DNA of 64,000 nt, from positions 2,759,001 to 2,823,000 of the forward strand of contig JANTQA010000012.1 of the NCBI GenBank assembly GCA_027625915.1. Reading direction: 5' to 3'. Under the pieces are notes generated by a model. The model had not been told where the DNA came from and did no database searches. It worked only from the letters and a program-made list of their open reading frames with translations. The stretch comes from Anaeramoeba flamelloides (taxonomy: Eukaryota > Metamonada > Anaeramoebidae). Below are positions 50,152 through 61,428 of this stretch, piece by piece. The position numbers and the translations under genes are program-made. Each line of letters opens with the position of its first letter. The first letter of the stretch is position 1.

Positions 50152-52095
50152 TCATTCTGTTGCTGATTTTAAAATAATATCATTATACTTTCTTTTTCTT
50201 GTTTTTAATATCAATTCACATTTTTTACCATTTTTAGTGTCCTTGTAATTATCATTATCATTCTTATTATAATTTTTAATTTTAATTAATTTTTTCATTT
50301 TTTTATTTTGGTTTTGTTTTTTGGATTTCCCATTTTTCTTTTGATCATTATTTTTTTTAATTTTTTCAGTTCCATTTTTGTTTCCTTTTTCTTTTGTTTT
50401 TTTCTTTGCTTTCCCCGTTCCCTTATCTTGTTGTTCTTTTTTCTTTGTTTTTCTTTTCTTTTGTTTCTTTTTCTTTTTCCTTTTTCCTTTCCTTTTTTCT
50501 TTTTTCTTTTCCTTCTCTTTTTCTTTCTTTTTCCCTTTCCTTATCTTTTTTTCTTTCTTGTTGCCCCCTTTCCCCCTTTTTACATTGTTGTTTATAATTA
50601 TAACTCTCTTTTTGGTTTTAATTTGATTACCACCACCATTACTCTTTTTTTTTAATCTTTTTTTCATCATGGAAAAAAAAGAATCAATTCTCGGTTGAAC
50701 TGGTGCACTGTATGCATTTAAAATTCTGTTGATACCCTTATTTACCCGAATGGGCGAAAAATTTTTTTCTTCACATAAAAATTGTTGAATCGCTTCTTGA
50801 TTCGGTTTTTGAAATTTAATTTGACTTTTTGTTTCTGTGGGGATTGTTGTTGTAAAATATTCTTTTTTTCTTGACTTCCAATTGAAATCTGGTGGTATAC
50901 TGAATTGAGATGCTTTTTTCGTAATCTTTTTCATCACCCTTTTCAATTTCCCATGCTCTTCTAATAATTTCATAGCCCTTTTGGATCCAAGCCCGCGGAT
51001 AGATTGATCACCAATACCACATAGGATACAAAACTCAACAAATCTTTTTTGGCTCATTTCAAGATCCTCCAGAATTGTTTTAAGTGTAATTGTCGTCACC
51101 TTTGATGACTTTTTTCCTGTTGAATAAAAAAGATTTGTAATAATCCTTGGCGCAGAATAGAGAAATGGATCAAGATCATAACTTCCAACAGCATGAACAA
51201 TCCCTTTTTTGCACAATATTGCGCAGCCTATTATGGATTTATGTGTGGTCTCAAAAACTGGCACACCCAAGAGCTTCAACAATTTTTTACATTCTCCAAG
51301 CTGCTCTTCAGTGACATGTGTGTCAATGCTATTCGTTGATTTTTCTGGAAGTGGATCAGAATCAAAATCGCTTTCACGAAATTCATAAAGAGGCTTTATC
51401 GTGCCCAAATCATTCAAAGATGATCTAGCATACTTCTTTGGTGTAGTCTTTACATCTTTGGTTTCTTTTATTTCTTTTGTTACTTTTTGTAGAGAGAAAT
51501 TTAGCCCTTCTTTTTCTTCTTCATTCATTTGAACGTCTTTTTTTGTTTCAATCATTAATTTTTGTTCTATTATAATCTTCAAATCTTGGTTTTCATGATC
51601 ATTTTCATCTTCTTTTTCAATTTTCTCTTCTTCATTACCTTTTTCTTTTTTTGTTTTCTTTTCCTTTTCTTTTTCATCCTCCTCCTCATTAATTTCTAGT
51701 TTGTTTTTATTATTTTTTTCGTCCTCACATTCATTTTTGTCTATTACTTTTTCTTTTTCTTCTTCTTCCTTTTCCTTTTCATTTACCTTTCTTCTTTTTT
51801 CGTTTTTTCCAAGATCCTCAAGGCTTTCGGATCCAAAAACCCAAACGGGTTGAATTTTTAATTCCAAGAGCTTTATAGTTCTCTGGTACATTCCAACAAG
51901 GTGTGAAGTTATTTCACCTTTTTTGTTCTTTAGCGGTGTTCCTGTTTTTGGGTTGCGTATGGAAACAAGAAAACGGTAGATAGAAGGAAGTGCAGGTATT
52001 GCAATCCATGTATTATGATACAGTGACAAAGGTGATCTTTTAATTGAACGTGAAGAATTGTTACGTATTTGTGAAAGTAATCCTTTTATTACCAT
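50152..52095 (-). CDS. FEN1-family paralogue lacking most active-site carboxylates (predicted pseudo-nuclease)
   Basis: An uninterrupted 647-residue frame aligns with flap endonuclease 1 from the first residue: MVIKGLLSQI for MGIQGL, SIYRFLVSIR for SIYQFLIAVR, KGEITSHLVGMYQRTIKLLE for [20 protein letters not shown]. It also keeps CKKLLKLLGVPVFE, CILCGIGDQSIRGLGSKRAM (helix-hairpin-helix region) and the PIP box QPRIDSFF (467-474). Against human FEN1 numbering, Asp34 is Pro34, Asp86 is Gly88, Glu158 and Glu160 are Lys and Ile, and Asp233 falls in a shortened loop. Only the Asp179/Asp181 pair persists (YDLD, 306-309). Gly2 is Val. The arch region is replaced by a KE-rich insertion (about 97-210). 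The tail after 480 is about 160 Lys-rich residues. It probably binds PCNA and DNA without cutting. The gene is convergent with MLH1. An active FEN1 presumably exists elsewhere. Confidence 0.85.
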   Translation of the reverse strand: MVIKGLLSQIRNNSSRSIKRSPLSLYHNTWIAIPALPSIYRFLVSIRNPKTGTPLKNKKGEITSHLVGMYQRTIKLLELKIQPVWVFGSESLEDLGKNEKRRKVNEKEKEEEEKEKVIDKNECEDEKNNKNKLEINEEEDEKEKEKKTKKEKGNEEEKIEKEDENDHENQDLKIIIEQKLMIETKKDVQMNEEEKEGLNFSLQKVTKEIKETKDVKTTPKKYARSSLNDLGTIKPLYEFRESDFDSDPLPEKSTNSIDTHVTEEQLGECKKLLKLLGVPVFETTHKSIIGCAILCKKGIVHAVGSYDLDPFLYSAPRIITNLFYSTGKKSSKVTTITLKTILEDLEMSQKRFVEFCILCGIGDQSIRGLGSKRAMKLLEEHGKLKRVMKKITKKASQFSIPPDFNWKSRKKEYFTTTIPTETKSQIKFQKPNQEAIQQFLCEEKNFSPIRVNKGINRILNAYSAPVQPRIDSFFSMMKKRLKKKSNGGGNQIKTKKRVIIINNNVKRGKGGNKKEKKIRKGKKKEKEKEKKKEKRKGKRKKKKKQKKRKTKKKEQQDKGTGKAKKKTKEKGNKNGTEKIKKNNDQKKNGKSKKQNQNKKMKKLIKIKNYNKNDNDNYKDTKNGKKCELILKTRKRKYNDIILKSATE

Positions 52096-52909
52096 TCAAA
52101 TAAAATTCTAATCAATTTGTTCTTGTTTTGGAAATTAAAAGGAAAATTTTCCGAAAACATTTAAAAAATGTTTTATTCTGTTTCTTGTGATCATTTTGAA
52201 ATGATTATATGTTCAAAAAGATATCTTGTTCTGTCCTGTTAGGCTTGTTTCTTTTGAGGATTTCAAAGAGTAATTGGTAGCTTTGTGATGCAACAATTCT
52301 GTAAGCTTATTGATATTCATTAAAAAGATTGAAATGAATTTTCCTACTAAAAATAAAAAACCTCTGAGTCTAAGGACGAGTTCAACATTTACCAATCACC
52401 AAGGAAATTCCAAGACAAATCAATTCCAATTGATAACTTTTATACTCGCAATATTATTATTTTTTTATTCTTTTCTTTTCAAAGTCTTAAGTTACAACTT
52501 TTAATAGATTCTTCCAAGTTTTGTTTCTTTTGGTTAAACTATAAATTTAAGAGTTAGTTACTTTTTCAATAAAAAATCTGAAAATTCTAAGAGATGATCC
52601 ATTCTAAATGTTAAATAGTTTTTTACTTCTGCAAGTTTGTTTTTATAAATTTATTATATTCTCCTTAATTAATAATTTTTCCATTTTTTTTTTTATGATC
52701 ATTTAGCTTTCCCTTTTTAATCAATTAGAAACATAAATTTGGGTAAAAAATGTATTTTACCATTCTACGAAAGCCCAAAATAAGAATTTTTAAAATAAAT
52801 ATCTGTAGAAAAACAAAAAATTTACTAAACAACAGTAAACTTTTTATAAAAACCTTCTCTATTAATGATTTTCATTAAAAATATTTTTTTCGGGGGGGTA
52901 ATGAAATTA
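52096..52909. other. Upstream region of the FEN1-like gene
   Basis: Starts at the FEN1-like ATG. Short open frames at 52213-52504 on both strands have no recognisable domain. No promoter motif recognised. Confidence 0.4.
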
Positions 52910-53117
52910 AAGTCAGTTCCCATTTTAAGATAAAAACTTTCAAGACAATTTAAGGTACAAAAAAATCTGAAATTTAAGCAAATTTTTTTAAATTTTTTTT
53001 TTTACACAAATTATTTTACTATATTTTGAAATTTATACCTTAATTTGGGATTTTTTTGAAACTTAATTTTCATTCAAAGATTGCATCTTAAAAGTGGAAC
53101 TGGGTTTGTCAAGAATC
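52910..53117. mobile_element. About 205-bp palindromic MITE, copy 2 (diverged)
   Basis: AGTCAGTTCCCATTTTAAGA on the left mirrors TCTTAAAAGTGGAACTG on the right. The interior words AACTTTCAAGACAATTTAAG and CTTAATTTTCATTCAAAG also pair. It is the same family as 30603-30798 and 56055-56252; the TA flanks are no longer clear. Confidence 0.75.
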
Positions 53118-53359
53118 CACTGTCAAATAAAATCTCTTTAATTTCTAATTTTTTAATCTATTTAAATATTTTTTATAAATTTAACGTTTATTTCTAAAAA
53201 TGTCTATTCCAACTGAAAAAAATTTTACTTATTTTCTTTCTCATCAAACATCCAGAATACTAAAGTATAAATTACTTGGATTTTTATATTTTTTTTCAAT
53301 GTTTATTCAATTTCGAAATCAATTTTTTTCTGAATTAAATTAATATAAGCTATTTCCAA

Positions 53360-54100
53360 TAAAGTGGGGAAAATTTATTCCAAAATATAACTTATTAAAT
53401 TCAATCTTCAAATAAGTATTTAAACATCCAAAATCATTAACTATCATTCACCAACTCTTGAGAATAATTCAATTTGTTTCTTAGTATTATATTACATCAA
53501 TAAAAGATATTAAATATTCTGATCTTGATTTTATCGGATATTTTTTATGTGTTAAAATAGGTGTTTATTATTTTCTTTTTGATTGAAAAAACAATTTTCC
53601 TAGCTTGTTTAATCACAACAAATTTTCAAATAGAATTGAAAATATCTAATAGAATTTTATTGTTATAAAAAATAATTTGTACCCTTTCCATATTTCCAGT
53701 TTTTTATTGAAATTCGAAAGTATATTGTTTTCACCAAAAAAAGTATTATTTTTTTTTCTTCAACTTTTTGGAAATATTTCATCCAACATATTTCGAAATA
53801 AATACATTAGTCATTTATTCAATTGTTATTAATATTAAACTTATTTTGGTAATGACAATTGATGAATACTATGACTAACAAAGTTTATTTTTCATGAAAG
53901 GTAAAAAAATGCACCACTTTTTTGGAAATACCTTATTCAAAGTAAAAAAAAATACTTTATATCAAAAAAATAAAATCAATTGAATTATTGGAAAAATGTG
54001 AATAATATTTTAATTTTGTATTATTCCTGAAAGTTGTTTTTTTCTTTAATAGATAGGGCCAATATTTCTTTATAAGATAGCGCTATATTTTGAATAAAAA
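53360..54100. repeat. Second copy of the repeat at 15360-16150
   Basis: Collinear with the RasGAP-intron copy (TAAAAGATATTAAATATTC, CCAACATATTTCGAAATAAA, CACTTTTTTGGAAATACC). Both copies are in the same orientation and diverged. Confidence 0.6.
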
Positions 54101-54809
54101 ATAAAATTTCCTATTTTCAAACTTTTTAGACTCATAATTTTTAATATTTTACCTTATTGAAATTATATTCATTTTTTTTTCTTATCTAAAAGAAAATAGT
54201 CTCAATTGAATTCATAAACTATTAATCAAAAAAAAATTGAGAGTTTTATCAAAAATGAGGTCAATATTCTAAGTTACTTTTTATTAAAAATTTTCTTTAC
54301 TTTTTTTGTAATTTTTTTTTAAATAATTAAAATATAATGTATCTTCCGATATATAATATGAATTCATTCTTTTTTTTTGTTATATTCATTTTTTTTTTTT
54401 TTTGGTAAATTTCCAGTTTAGAATCACATAAAAAATCTTCAACTTGATCAATTATTTTTAATTGGTTGAAAATTTGACTTTAAATCGAAAAAATTGAAAA
54501 AGTGAAATGATTTTTTTGCAAAAATAAACCAATAATAAGAAAAATTAGAAAGATCAAAATATTATAATTCTAATTACTTTCGAAATAAAAATTCGTTTTG
54601 AAAAAAAATAATATTTTTTAGGTGGTAAAAAAACAGTTTATTCCTTAAATCCGTTATTTGGGTTATTAATTGATCAATTTTCTTTTTAAAATTACTTTTA
54701 TCATATTATATAATTTTTTTTTTTTTTTTGATTTTTGGTGAAAATCCAGTGATCATGAATAAATGGAATCCATTTAACTTATAGTAACAAAACATAATAT
54801 CTAAACATC

Positions 54810-54848
<39 letters not shown>

Positions 54849-54889
54849 TAAAAACATTAATCAGATTTTTTAGAACAATGGAAAATTAT
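54101..54889. other. Gene-free stretch with homopolymers
   Basis: A T35 run spans 54812-54846, with several T9-T12 runs. I see no gene, RNA or paired repeat. Confidence 0.5.
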
Positions 54890-55310
54890 CGCCTTTGATT
54901 GGTTTTATTTGGTTTGATTTTTATTTTTTTCGAGTTACAAAATATAGTTTCATTAGTTCTGAATTTTTTTTTTCGAATGATTGATATAAGGTTAAAGTTA
55001 ATTTTATTATATAGATCAATCACATACAATTGGTTGATGGTTGTACTAACCTTGATGGATCAATAATAGTTAGTCAAATTTCAACATATTCTGTCATACT
55101 ATTTTGTGTTCTACTTATTTGATAAAATTTTGAACACTAAAATTTTGGCATTTTTTTTGTGCTTTATTGTTTTCTTTTATTTTGATGAAAAAGGTTACAT
55201 ATAAAAAACATTAATACTAATAAATTAAATGTGATTAAATATTAAGTTTTAGAAAATATAATAAATTGAGTTTTTGTTTTTTATTTTTTTTTGATTTGTC
55301 AGAGTTATTT
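54890..55310. repeat. Third copy of the repeat at 17690-18680
   Basis: TTTCATTAGTTCTG, ATCACATACAATTGGTTGATG, GATGGATCAATAATAGTTAG and CAAATTTCAACATATT occur in the same order as in the 18 kb copies. The following stretch (55195-55270, ACATTAATACTAA...AGAAAATATAATAAATTG) matches 18315-18375. Confidence 0.6.
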
Positions 55311-56054
55311 TAATAGATTGGTTGTTAAGGAATCAAAGTTAAAAAAAAAATAAAAAGTCATTTAAATAGGTAACCGGAGAATTTTGAAATGACTAAATTT
55401 GAGACTTCCTATTCAATGATAGTCTAGAATAGATATAAAACTTAAAGTATTTGAAAATTAATTAAGTTTTCGAAAAACCTGTAGAAAAAAAACTAAAAAA
55501 TTAAGTAGTAGAGAAATCTTCTCAAAAAAAAACAGTAAAAAGAAATAAAAAATAATTGATGTGAGAAATTTGAATTATTTTGATTTGAATGAATTTCTGT
55601 GTGTGTGATCCAAAATTATTTAAATTTGAGCCCCTATTTACAAATAAGATTTTGGGTGATATGGGTTGATTTTTTGAATAAATTTTATATTTGTAATTGT
55701 TTTTAGAAATTGTTGTTTTACATTTAAACCATCTATTATTATTGAAATAATTTCATAATTTAATATAATTATTCTTCATTTTATTTATTTTTGGTACCTA
55801 TATTTTTTATTATTATTATTTTCGAATCGTTAATGATTCTAAAAATATTAAAAATTAGGATTTTTCATAAATTCAAGAAAAAATATCTTGAATAAAATAA
55901 AATTTGAAAATAATTAATCTTAAAGATCAGTTCAATATTTTTTTGATAATTCTGATTCAAAAAATTCTTTAATAAAAACCAGGATATAAGTTGATTTTTT
56001 AGAAATAGCTTTTTGGAAATAAATCTGATATTTTGAAAAATAATAATTAGTTTA
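55311..56054. other. Gene-free stretch
   Basis: Nothing recognisable beyond A- and T-rich runs. Confidence 0.5.
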
Positions 56055-56252
56055 CAGTCAGTTTCACTTTTAAGGCACAAACTTTCTACGAAATTTAAGG
56101 CACAAGCAAAATCTCAAATTAAAGCACAAAATTCAAATTCTAGTAAAAATAAATTGTAAAAAATAAAATTCCAAATTTTGTGCCTTAATTTGAGATTTTT
56201 ATTGTGCCTTAAATTTCGTTGAAAGTTTGTGCCTTAAAAGTGAAACTGACTG
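56055..56252. mobile_element. 198-bp palindromic MITE, copy 3 (best preserved)
   Basis: CAGTCAGTTTCACTTTTAAG and CTTAAAAGTGAAACTGACTG are exact inverted ends. The inner arms (GGCACAAACTTTC, AAATTTAAGGCACAA, CTCAAATTAAAGCACAAA) also pair, giving an almost full-length hairpin. TA flanks at 56053-56054 and 56253-56254. Confidence 0.9.
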
Positions 56253-56383
56253 TATTTATTTATTTAGGGATAGGAATAATTAAATAAAAATTGTATCAAA
56301 TAAAAAAAACAGAAGAAAATAATTAAAATATTATTAAAAATAATAAAATTATTTGACTAATCAAGTTCAAAATGGATCTACCG

Positions 56384-56700
56384 TTGTTGGTGGTTTTTAA
56401 TTTAAGAAAAATGAATAAATTTTTTATTATTTTCTTTTTATTTCTTAAATTAAAAATAATTATACTTTGTACTAACTTGAAGGTACTTGATAAAACTACC
56501 AATAATTCACAGGGGGGGTAAAAATCTGATAGAATTATTATCATTTATAAATAAAAATTCCACAAACTCTGATTAATAATTAGTATTCCCCTGTAGTTTT
56601 TTTTTTTTTAATTCAAAAGAGTTGATCAGATTCTTTGAGTTTGCCTAATTCCTTTGAATTAGAAAAAAACTAAACAATACTTCCTAGAGTGGTACACTAG
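56384..56700. repeat. Hairpin mosaic locus vii
   Basis: An F-type palindrome at about 56390-56460 is built on TTTTTAATTTAAGAAA and TTTCTTAAATTAAAAA, as at locus iii. A diverged A-like palindrome follows at about 56596-56677 (TTTTTAATTCAAAAGAG and CCTTTGAATTAGAAAAA). The locus closes with CTAGAGTGGTACACTAGGTA, a header-like segment. Confidence 0.55.
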
Positions 56701-56842
56701 GTACCCGAATTTATTTAAAAATAATAATTAATTGTGAAGATCTCTATCTAAATTAAAAATCTGAATATGTTTAATTATTTTTTACAATATAAAAAAATTT
56801 ACAAAAGTTTCATCTTGAACAAATACCATTTTCCTATTTAAC

Positions 56843-58119
56843 CATTGTGAAAAAAAAATATGTCATTAAAAAAAATTGTACTAGTCAAAAATTTGTTTGG
56901 TTTTTTCAATAATAAATATTGGAAAAATGATTTTTGATCAAAGTAAAATTTTATGAACAGATCTTACATAAAAAAAAAAGTAATAGACAATTAACATTTT
57001 CAGAAAAAATATTATTTCGCTACATTTTGACACTTTGGAATGGCTTTGGAAGGCTAAAAATACAAAAAATTAAATTTTAATTGTACAACTTACAGTAAAT
57101 AATAAGAGAACTATTTAGGAGAAATATTAAAACATATAAATTCAATAAGATATTTATCATTGTTAGGTAACGTAAATTTATCAAGGTTAATCTTAAATAT
57201 CATTTTAAAACAAATTTAATCAGATAATCTTTTCAAAAGAGATATCTTTTTCAAAATAGATTGATTTTACCTAATTCTTTAATATTCAAAACTTTAACAT
57301 AACGAAATATTTAAATTTTAGAAACCATTTAAATTCAAAAAATCCAATATATAAACGTTAGTTAAAAACAATTATTCATTTATGATCTTCCTAAACAATC
57401 ACTAACTTGATCTCCGAATGTAATCTAATAAAAAATAATTAATAATTTTAGTAAAATGTACAATTAAAATTTAATTTTTTGTATTTTTAGCCTTCCAACA
57501 CAATTCCAAAGGGTCAAAATTTAGCAAAATAATATTTTTTCTGAAAATGTTAATGGATATTGACTTTGGTTTTTCTAAAAAGTAAGTTCATAAACTGATA
57601 CCTTGATCAAAAATCATTCATCTAATATTTAATATTTAAAAATGAAAACAAATTTTTGACTAGTACAATTTTTGTAATTAACCAAATTTTTTTCACAATG
57701 TGCCTGGGCAAAAAGTGATGTCTTAATATTTTAATTTTTTACATTAAATTTGTATATTTTTCCGAAAACTAGAAAACTTTAGCTTTCCCCCTAACGGGGG
57801 AGGTTTTTTGTCATTTAAATTGGGGTTCTAATATCAGAAAAATTGATTTAATAATAGTTTAAAAATGTTTGTTGAAACAAAAATTTAAAAATCGAAAACA
57901 TTTTTCAGAAATTGAAAAACAAAAAAAAAAACACATTTATTTTTATTCTTTCATTAAATTGCTTTTTTTGATATTAGAAACCCCAATTCCGCTGGCAAAA
58001 AACCTCTCCCTTTTTTTTTTTTTTTTTTGGGGGGGGGGGGGGTAGGAAAAGTTTTCTAGTTTTTGGAAAAATATACAAATTTAATAAAAAAACTTAAAAT
58101 ATTAAGACATCACTTTTTG
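56843..58119. mobile_element. Two adjacent large inverted repeats, probable foldback-type elements
   Basis: The first has arms of about 240-270 bp: 56843-57117 and 57462-57701, from CATTGTGAAAAAAA to TTTTTTTCACAATG, with TTTTTGACTAGTACAA and its complement inside. The second has arms of about 150 bp: 57709-57860 and 57960-58119, from CAAAAAGTGATGTCTTAATA to TATTAAGACATCACTTTTTG. Only a few bases separate them. Neither centre encodes a protein. The second arm contains a T18G14 tract. Confidence 0.75.
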
Positions 58120-59083
58120 TAGATGTGTGGTAAAAAAATCTTTATTTTTAATAATATTAACCCATATAATCATATTTTCGAATTCCCCAACCAAAAAAAA
58201 ATAAGATTCTATTCTCTGAAAAATTTCTCTTTGACTCAATTTTGTAACAAACCAACAGATTTTTAAAAGTTTCCAATAAAACAAAACAGAAATAAATATT
58301 TTGATATCAAAGTTAATTCACAATATTTTTTTAATAAATATCTTTCATTCTATTTTAGTCTTTAAACCATCAATTCGACTTTTGGAAAAAAAAAATAAAA
58401 CATGTATTTTTAACCACTCATGAACAACTTATCAAAATTTAGTATAAGTTGTAGATCGGTAAACTAAGAAGTAAAATAACAAGGCTTTACACTCTCTATG
58501 ATATTTTTTTTTCCCAGTTACAAACCTTATATTATTTTATTTAAAGGGTTAAAAAAACACAATAATTCGTATCAAAAGTAGACAAACTATTCAAAAATAG
58601 AAAAATATCAAACAAATTTTTGGTTAAAATTGTAAAATGGGAAGCTTATTTTCGGTTTGGATAAAGAAGAAAATTCGTGATCAGTATTTTTAAATGCATT
58701 GGATTAAAGGTTTTTAAATGAAAAAAGATAAACCTTGAATCTTTTTATTTAATTCAGTGTAAATAAACTGAGTGATTGTAAATAGTTCAGAGAATACAAT
58801 TAAGAGCTCTCAAAAACCTTCATTTTTTTTGTAAACATCTTATTTTTGTGTATCATTTTATAAAAAAAAAGATCTAACATCTCTTTTTTTTTGATCATTT
58901 TTAATTTTCTTTACACACAAAAAAAAAAACTCACTTAATCTCTCGTTCTTTACAGCTTTTTTCCAAACAACAACAAAGAAGAAAAAACGAAAATAAAAAA
59001 AAAAATTCAATTCAAAAATAACCTTACTTCAAAATCAATCTTGATCGGAAATACCTATTAAATAAAAAAAACAGACCAAATTT
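58120..59083. other. Upstream region of the LRR-PP2C gene
   Basis: No gene, RNA or clear repeat found. The last 150 bases before the ATG are A-rich (a likely 5' UTR) and contain no upstream ATG in frame. Confidence 0.45.
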
Positions 59084-61392
59084 ATGGGCAATATTTCAGC
59101 CAAGCCAAACCCAAGAACAAGGGTTGATTATGTCAAACAGAATCTGGTCAAGATCCCAAAGGAGCTACAGAATTTCACACAATTAAAATCCTTAAATGTG
59201 GCTGGCAACCAGATCCAAAAGTATCCAAAATGGCTAACTAAGAACACAACACTGACGTATCTGAATTGCACTTACAATTCTTTAGAAACATTGCCCCCGG
59301 CTGTTTTCAAATTGTTTTCCTTGGAACAGCTGGACGCAGGTTTTAACTTGATAAAAACAATTTCTCCGTCGATTGGCTCGCTTAATGCGTTGACCCGATT
59401 AGATTTGAGGCACAACAATTTAAAGTATTTGCCAACAACGATTAATTCCTTGATCAACTTAGAGACGCTTGTGCTATTAAATAACAATTTGGTGTCATTA
59501 CCAATCCTCGATGGGCTCCAAAATTTGCAGCATTTGCATTTGGATGCCAACATGATTGTTGAAATCAGCGAGAAATCATTTCAGGGGTTAAGTTCATTGG
59601 AAAGATTAATTTTATCGTATAACCAAATTGAGAATCTTCCAAAACTGTTAATGAAAGATTTGTGCAATTTGAAAAGATTTGAAATCGATGGGAACAATTT
59701 AAAAACCATTGGGAAAGGGTTCCAAGCGTTAAAAAAATTAAAAATATTAGAGGCAAATGGGAACGAATTGGTCGAAATTGATCAGCAAGTCTTCAAACTA
59801 CCAAAATTAGAAAAATTATCACTAAGTAATAATCATCTGAAAGAGTTGTGTGGTGACCAAGTTGAAGATTTAACAGACTCCTTAATTGAATTAAACTTGA
59901 GCAATAACAAATTTACATCGATACCCCTTTTGGTGACCAATTTAAAAAATTTAAAATGTTTAAATCTAGAGGGTAATAATATCAGTGAGATCTATAATCG
60001 TCATATCCACAAATTAACGCAACTGGAAGAAATGAATGTGTCCAAGAACAATTTGCAATCGATGGGTGATGATCTGTTTAATTATTTAACAAATTTGAAA
60101 AAGCTATTAATTCATGAAAACAAATTAAGGTTACTTCCCAACTCTATTGACAGATTGAAGAAATTGAAATTTTTATTTTTAAGATCCAATTTGTTGGCTT
60201 TTTTACCAAATTCAATTGGGAAGTGTGTCAGTCTTGAAACTTTATGCATCTCAAGAAATTTTTTGTTGTCAATCCCAAAGGGAATACATACATTGGCGAA
60301 TTTGAAGACCCTGAGTCTGGAGGATAACCGTCTCGAAGCTTTACCTGACAGTTTAAGATATTTAACAAATTTGGAAGTTTTAAACTTATCTTTAAATAGG
60401 TTTACCATTTTCCCAAAAATTATTTGCAAAATAAAAAATTTAAAAGTATTGACACTGGCGCATAATAAAATTAATTATATACCAAATTGCTTAATTGGGC
60501 TACAAAGATTGGTCGAATTAGACGTAAATTCAAATAAAATTGTTTCCTTTCCTCGGTCCTTAGGGTTTTTCCCCTGGCTATCCAATTTATCCTTAGCTGG
60601 GAATAGGATTGTTCGGATCCCACAAAAGTTTTTTGAACTAAATAATTATACCAGGTTTGGCGGTTATCAGATTGACTTTTCCCATAATAAATTAAAAAAA
60701 ATGGGTGAAATATGGGCCAAATTGTTAGGATTAACAGACGAATTGGATTTGTCTCATAACGATATCCAAAAAGTGTTGATCAGAACATTCGAAAGGACTT
60801 CTCAAGTGGGCTCATTAAAATTAAGCTATAACAAAATATCGAAATTGAATTTAATTCAATTAGGGTTGGCGCAGTATTTAAAGCAATTGCATATTGAGGG
60901 CAATGCCTACGAAGTGAAATTTAAAAAATTGTTGCAAAATATGAAGCAAATGGCCCTGAAAAAGAAATGTTCAGACCCTGACTCAATAGCTAATTTTAAT
61001 TATGTTGTTACAGATCAAGACCGCGAAAGGGAAAAAACTCAAACTTGTAAATGTGTATACTTTCGGCACTTGATTGAATTGTTGGTTGACCCCCTCGCCG
61101 GTAATACCATCGGGAGAGGGATTTCTGTTGCAAGTAATCGCTTTTCAATCGGATATTCTCAGACGAGAGGGAAAAGAGATCAAATGGAAGACGCACTTTT
61201 AATTAGAGCAAATCTATTCAAAAACGTTGATTTAATAGGTCTATTTGATGGTCACGGTGGCAGGTTTACTTCAATGCTTGCTGCAGATAGATTACCGAGG
61301 ATGATTAAAACTGGTTTGATCCAAGTTTTTAAACAATTAAAATTGTTAAATAAGGAAAAGGAGAAACAAAATAAGAATAAGAATAAGAATAA

Positions 61393-61428
<36 letters not shown>

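Noticed and set aside
50308-50655. Plus-strand hydrophobic open frames resembling membrane proteins
   Set aside because: They are antisense shadows of the Lys-rich tail of the FEN1-like gene; poly-Lys codons read as Phe/Leu/Ser on the other strand.
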